Under the pieces are notes generated by a model. That model ran no database searches. It worked only from the letters and a program-made list of their open reading frames with translations, and had not been told where the DNA came from. From Volutella citrinella (Eukaryota; Ascomycota; Sordariomycetes; Hypocreales; Nectriaceae), in assembly GCA_034401135.1 (NCBI GenBank), contig JAWZSP010000009.1:1364001-1428000 (forward strand): DNA of 64,000 nt, read 5' to 3'. Positions 59,838 to 64,000 of the stretch are shown here, one piece after another. The translations under genes were made by a program, and so were the position numbers. How positions within the stretch are numbered: the first letter of the stretch is position 1; each line of letters opens with the position of its first letter.

Positions 59838-60534
59838 ATGGTGAGCAGCTTGCCGCCTCCGACCGCATCGTCTCGACTAACCGCCCCGTAGTCTGCCCAG
59901 AACTCGTCTGGTATCCAGACCCTCCTCGAAGTACGACCGGCCATTCCCCGCTACTCTTCTGCTGTCGCCCCTGAGCAGTTCTTTGTTGATTTGTTGGTGG
60001 AATAAAGAGCCAAGCTGATTGGTTTTAGGCTGAGCGAGAAGCCTCCAAGATTGTCCAGCAGGGTAAGCTTTCATTGCGTCCAGCACCCCTTCTTGTATGC
60101 CTGGATATGACGCAAGCTAACTTGTCTTCTATTTAGCCCGCGAATGTGAGTCTTGAGCCACCCGGACCCCGTGCCTTCTCGCCCCGCGACGACGATTCTA
60201 ATGCTATGCCTCAGTCCGAACCAAGCGCGTCAGGGAGGCCCGTGACGAAGCCAAGCGAGAGATTGCCGAGTACAAGGCCCAGAAGGAGGACGAGTTTAAG
60301 AAGTTCGAGGCCGAGGTACGAATCCATTGTCAATAGCCGTAACGAAAGCGCGGCTCGCTGACACCCTGACAGCACAGCAAGGGCAACGAGCAGGCCGAGG
60401 TCGAGGCCAGCAAGGACGCCGAGAAGCAGATCGCCGGCATCAAGGAGTCTGGCAAGAAGGGGCAGGCCAAGGTGGTAAAGAACCTGCTTGGCGGTGTCTT
60501 TGACGTCAAGCCCGTTCCTCCTGCCTCCGCTTGA
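59838..60534 (+). CDS. vma10: V-type ATPase subunit G (Vma10)
   Basis: Six coding exons for only 115 aa: 59838-59840 (the ATG alone), 59892-59930, 60029-60062, 60137-60145 (9 nt), 60215-60315 and 60373-60534. All have GT-AG ends and matching phases. The spliced protein begins MSAQNSSGIQTLLEAEREAS and continues with the long charged helix (VQQAREFRTKRVREARDEA, EIAEYKAQKEDEF) that defines subunit G. It pairs with subunit E as a peripheral stalk of the vacuolar proton pump, on the cytosolic side of the membrane. The C-terminus KNLLGGVFDVKP is also family-like. Without the small exons the conserved N-terminal helix is broken. Confidence 0.92.
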
Positions 60535-60782
60535 GCATGGGATCCACGATGCTTTAGGTAGATGTCGCGGCTCTGTTGCCGTGAGGCAGCTCATTAGAAC
60601 GCCACGGCACCAGCCGCCCTCTGTATCCAGGATTTGGAGTCACTTTATGGCTCGATGAGTTACGGCCCGGCGGGGATAGCAAAGGGGCTTGTAGCTTGGG
60701 ATATGGGTATCTTATTGCCCTCCTCGGCTCGTCCTTGTCTGTAGGCGCAGCTTGTGCATTTGTCTATTTTACTTTGGCTTGA

Positions 60783-62703
60783 TTACTGAACAAACTCGAT
60801 TAGAGTCTTCAACATGTCCCTCGTGTCCTCGTTCTCCTCGCCTTGATCCAGGCCCTCGAGCTGCTCCTTGAGTGTGGCTCCCAACAGGGCCAGTGTCTCA
60901 TCCCGCTCCGCCAGCGCCTTTTTGATGCGCCTCCTCGCCCCGTCGTCCTCGGCGACTAGCCAGGCTAGGATAGTGTCTATCATCTGCAGCGTGAAGAGGC
61001 CAGCGTCGATGCGCCGAGACAGCCACTCGAGCTCGGCGGCCTCGCGGCCGTCCTCAGTGACGACACGTGCCTCGTCGTCGTTCTGCTGCTGTGCGAGCGC
61101 GACCCGCGCGCCATAGTCACGCCGCAGCTTCACGAGGCGCACGATCTTCTCAAAGTCCTTCTCGACAAACTTGGCCAGCGTGCGGATGCGCTCCGCCGAG
61201 CCAGCGGGCAACAGCCGTAGCAGGGTCGCAAAGATGGCCAGCATGTGTTCGGCCAGCGTGTGATCCTTTGTCTTCATAAAGAGGGTAAACGTCGCCTTGA
61301 GTCCGCCCGCCTCGACGAGCTTCTGGCACACGGCGGATGTCTCCGGGCTGGCGCGGCCGGCAACGGCGTGGTCGAGTAGCCGCGCCGACGGAGCCTTGCT
61401 CATCTTGCCCTCCTTGAGCATGATGAGGCACAGCTCGATGCCCTCGGCATCGACGAAAGCGTCCTTGCCCGAGGGCTCGTCGACGAAGCAGGTCAATGCG
61501 GCGAAGACGTTCTCCATGAACTCCTCCTCGTCGCCGCCCCGATCCGGGTCCCGCCGGCGGTAGGGGGCGATGAGCTGAAGCATGACATCGACAGCGTCGA
61601 GACGGACCAGATGGGCGCGGTTGGGCGTCGACGTCTGCGCCAGGATGGCCAGGATCTCGGCGGCATACTGCTTGTTCTGGGTGGTGGGCGTCTCAGAGCG
61701 CTGGATGCGCTTGAGCAGCCACCGCAGGAGGTTCTCGTCCTGGCCAACGCGCTCGGCCACGGAAGCGCGCGAGCATAGGTTCTCGACGACACCAAGCGCG
61801 TGGTAAACGCCGGCGCGATCTGACTCGTCATCCTCGTTGAGCCGGGAGAAGTTGGAGACGAGCAGGCCTAGCAGGTCCGCGTCGACGAGGGCATCGACCA
61901 GCTGGTTCCAGTGCCCGTCCTCGGCGGCCACATCCTCATCCGTCAGCTCGCCAACAATCTCGATGGCGTCAATGGCAATATCCGTGTTTTCGTGGGCCAG
62001 CAGACCGACGAGGCTGGCGACGCAGCCGGTGCGGACGAACTCTGGGTAGAGCTCTGGGTGCTCCGTCAACAACGAGAGGCCCTTGATGCCGGCGTCGAGG
62101 TCAGCCTCGCTGGCGATGAACTTTTGCGGCTCGTCCTCGTACCGAGCGCGCAGCTCGGCGTTCTTGGTGATGAGCTTCTCAAAGTTCAGTGCCGTCTTGC
62201 GCAGCCAGCTGGCATCGATCTTGTCCTGGGCGGCGGTGCCGTCGTCCACCCCGTCCACATAGTCTAGGATCTCCGATTCCTGCTGGGTAATTCCACCACC
62301 GAAGAAGCGGCCGTCCTCATCGTCCGGCGGAAGGTCGGGCCCAAAGTCGTCGTCGCCATCGCCCGGGGGGAGGGCTGGACCGGCCTCTTCGTCGTCGCTG
62401 TTTGCGTCCTCGGCGCGAGCGTGGCGGTTGGAGTCGCTGGCGCTCAGTTTGGCCGACTTGTAGATCTCATCTGGAGGCACGCTGTTAGCTTTTTGCAACG
62501 GGGCCAACGAAACGCCTGCATCCGTCGTGATCGTGCACGAGGAGCACGGGAAGTTTGACTGACTTGGATCCCGGATGGGATCGAGCTTGCGCTTTGCAGG
62601 CAGACCTGAGTTCTGGAGGCGCGTTAGCAGAGAGGAAGGAGGACGCAAAAGATCCATTGTGCATCTGAAGACGAACCTTGAAGATATCGTCGACGCTCGC
62701 CAT
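60783..62703 (-). CDS. ctnnbl1: Beta-catenin-like protein 1 homolog (CTNNBL1)
   Basis: Three exons: 62703-62677, 62612-62564 and 62470-60783, giving 587 aa. Joining the first two small exons gives MASVDDIFKNSGLPAKRKLD followed by DPNEIYKSAKLS, which matches the N-terminus of CTNNBL1 proteins. An acidic linker leads to an Armadillo-like helical body containing LDYVDGVDDGTA, SWLRKTALNFEKLITKNAELR and IAIDAIEIVGELTDED. In animals CTNNBL1 is a spliceosome-associated protein that binds Prp19-complex components; the fungal role is inferred. The gene ends 248 bp from the vma10 stop, tail to tail. Confidence 0.92.
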
Positions 62704-64000
62704 GTTGTGGATGGAGGGCGGCGTCTGAAAGCTGAGTCCTCCCGGGAAGATTGGATGTCGTCAAGACCAGCACTGGAGTTTTCATGAGCTTCACGCCAGA
62801 CCACGCGCCATCATGCGCAAGGCTCATCCCATTGCAAACAGGTACGTACCTGGGCCTGAGGCGTCAGGTATGTACCTCGACTAGTAAATTAGGTGGAAAG
62901 GTACTTGAAAGCGCTTGCTCGCTACAATTCGCTACAATTCGCTACAAGTTGTTGTTCTGAGAGGGAATACGCCCAAAGACACCACTAAATTAGCATGCGC
63001 GTATCTAATTCTCTACAGAGGTATTCACTTGTCGCTGGCCAGCGCCTCGACGTCGAGGTGTCAAGCTGTGCTGCCAAGCTCCCAACCCTCGATTCTTTGA
63101 AACTAGGTCGAGGCCCCGATTGATGCATAACACCGATGTGCTCATCTGCTGGAGGACAGATGTACCTCTCCTGGCCAAGGTGAGAGAGCCACTGTGCGCG
63201 GACGGTGGCCTAGACGGTGCCCAGCTCGCATGGCGCATTGAGGGAAGTACCACTCAGTAGTCGCTGCTTGCGGGCCGTGCTAGCGCGAGCAGCGCCAGGT
63301 ACCTTTAAGAGGCTGGTTCGCACGGGCCAGAGTTGCATCTGTGTTATCACTGGTGGCTAGAACTACTAGCACTGCTAAGCACCTAATGACTAGCGACACG
63401 GAATGCATTGGAGATTGATGCCTTTTCATGGTCGAGGGCGCGCAGGCTGGCCGCAGTGGTCAGCCGCCAGCGGGCAGTGGTCGCATGGCGAGGGCCGTGC
63501 AGTGCGTGCAGCACGTTCCAGAGGCGGGCCGCCGCAGGGACAGTGGCACCTGCAGGACGATCAGTCGAGTAATGTACCCAGAGTGGTAGGTGCCCTAAGT
63601 ATTTTTTTCTTCTTTCTTCGGTGTGCAGGGCAGTCATTTCTGTGAAAGAACTCGGGAGATGGCAATGATGCTCGATGGTGTGCGCGTCTGAGCTACGGCA
63701 GCGAATTAATGCTGTGTACCTTATTCTAAACGCTCTCCCTCTGAGTGCCTGCCACACTCTTGCCACACTTGTCACACTGCTGGGGGCTAGGTTGGGGAGT
63801 CGTTCTTCTTAGTTCACAATTGTGCTGCGGCGGGCCGGCATAGTGCGCCTCCATCCCGTCTCCTCCATACGCCAGTGGCTATTAGCAGTCGAGGCTGCCC
63901 CCAGACTGGATCCTTCAATATTGAAGAGTCGTCGTCGTAATTGATGTTTCTGTGCCCCCCCCTGGATGTTCATTCGTGCACAGCCTGGGCATGGGCCATC
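62704..64000. other. Non-coding right end of the window
   Basis: Upstream flank of ctnnbl1. A triplicated TCGCTACAAT repeat (62919-62947) is the only structure noticed. Open frames at 63005-63253 and 63383-63775 (both minus) lack protein features. A gene could continue beyond 64000. Confidence 0.45.
62919..62947 (+). repeat. Triplicated 10-bp repeat TCGCTACAAT
   Basis: Two perfect copies and a third truncated to TCGCTACAA, in the flank upstream of ctnnbl1. Confidence 0.85.

Noticed and set aside
1..64000. A biosynthetic cluster, mobile element or defence-like system
   Set aside because: No synthase, transposase, reverse transcriptase, NLR-like or cluster-type regulator genes were found; neighbours are unrelated housekeeping or developmental genes.

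Overview
This window is nuclear DNA of a filamentous ascomycete, most likely Sordariomycetes (probably Hypocreales). The reasons are compact genes with short GT-AG introns (about 50-120 nt, CTAAC/CTGAC-type branch points), single-copy fungal housekeeping proteins, an alpha-pheromone receptor of the Ste2/Pre-2 type, a SomA/Som1-type LisH regulator and secreted GH16 and GH45 glycosidases. No bacterial, viral or transposon genes were recognised. Exon limits were worked out by hand from splice signals, frame and family conservation; no alignment or transcript data were available.

Layout. At the left end a UBR-box/PHD protein (mlo2/UBR7, minus) and the replicative helicase subunit mcm2 (plus) diverge from a 568-bp region carrying a phased array of MluI-type boxes. 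An unnamed four-pass membrane protein (8566-11455) follows, then an AT-richer patch with a decayed CorA-type magnesium transporter (12295-13640) and an active-looking calpain-like protease (13895-16966). Next come a seven-knuckle CCHC protein (gis2), an unnamed two-pass membrane protein, the U5 snRNP WD40 protein (spf38) divergent from the TRAPP subunit bet3, the SomA-type regulator behind 2.8 kb of non-coding DNA, and a secreted GH16 enzyme.

After a 3.5-kb gene-poor stretch lie an unnamed acidic protein divergent from tom6, a disordered Ser/Arg-rich protein whose splice junction I could not resolve, the pheromone receptor ste2, ESCRT-I vps23, an intronless indoleamine 2,3-dioxygenase and a secreted GH45 cellulase with a divergent CBM1-like tail. 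The right end is a tight housekeeping block: rpb2, pet117, vma10 and ctnnbl1, with about 250-270 bp between tail-to-tail neighbours.

The genes do not form a pathway or biosynthetic cluster. The two glycosidases are plausible partners in polysaccharide breakdown, spf38 and ctnnbl1 are both spliceosome-associated, and som1 and ste2 both act in development or mating, but they are unlinked transcription units. I found no convincing previously undescribed system. The most unusual signals are the helically phased MCB array at mcm2, several extremely small coding exons (3, 5, 7, 9, 9 and 12 nt), and the decayed CorA gene.
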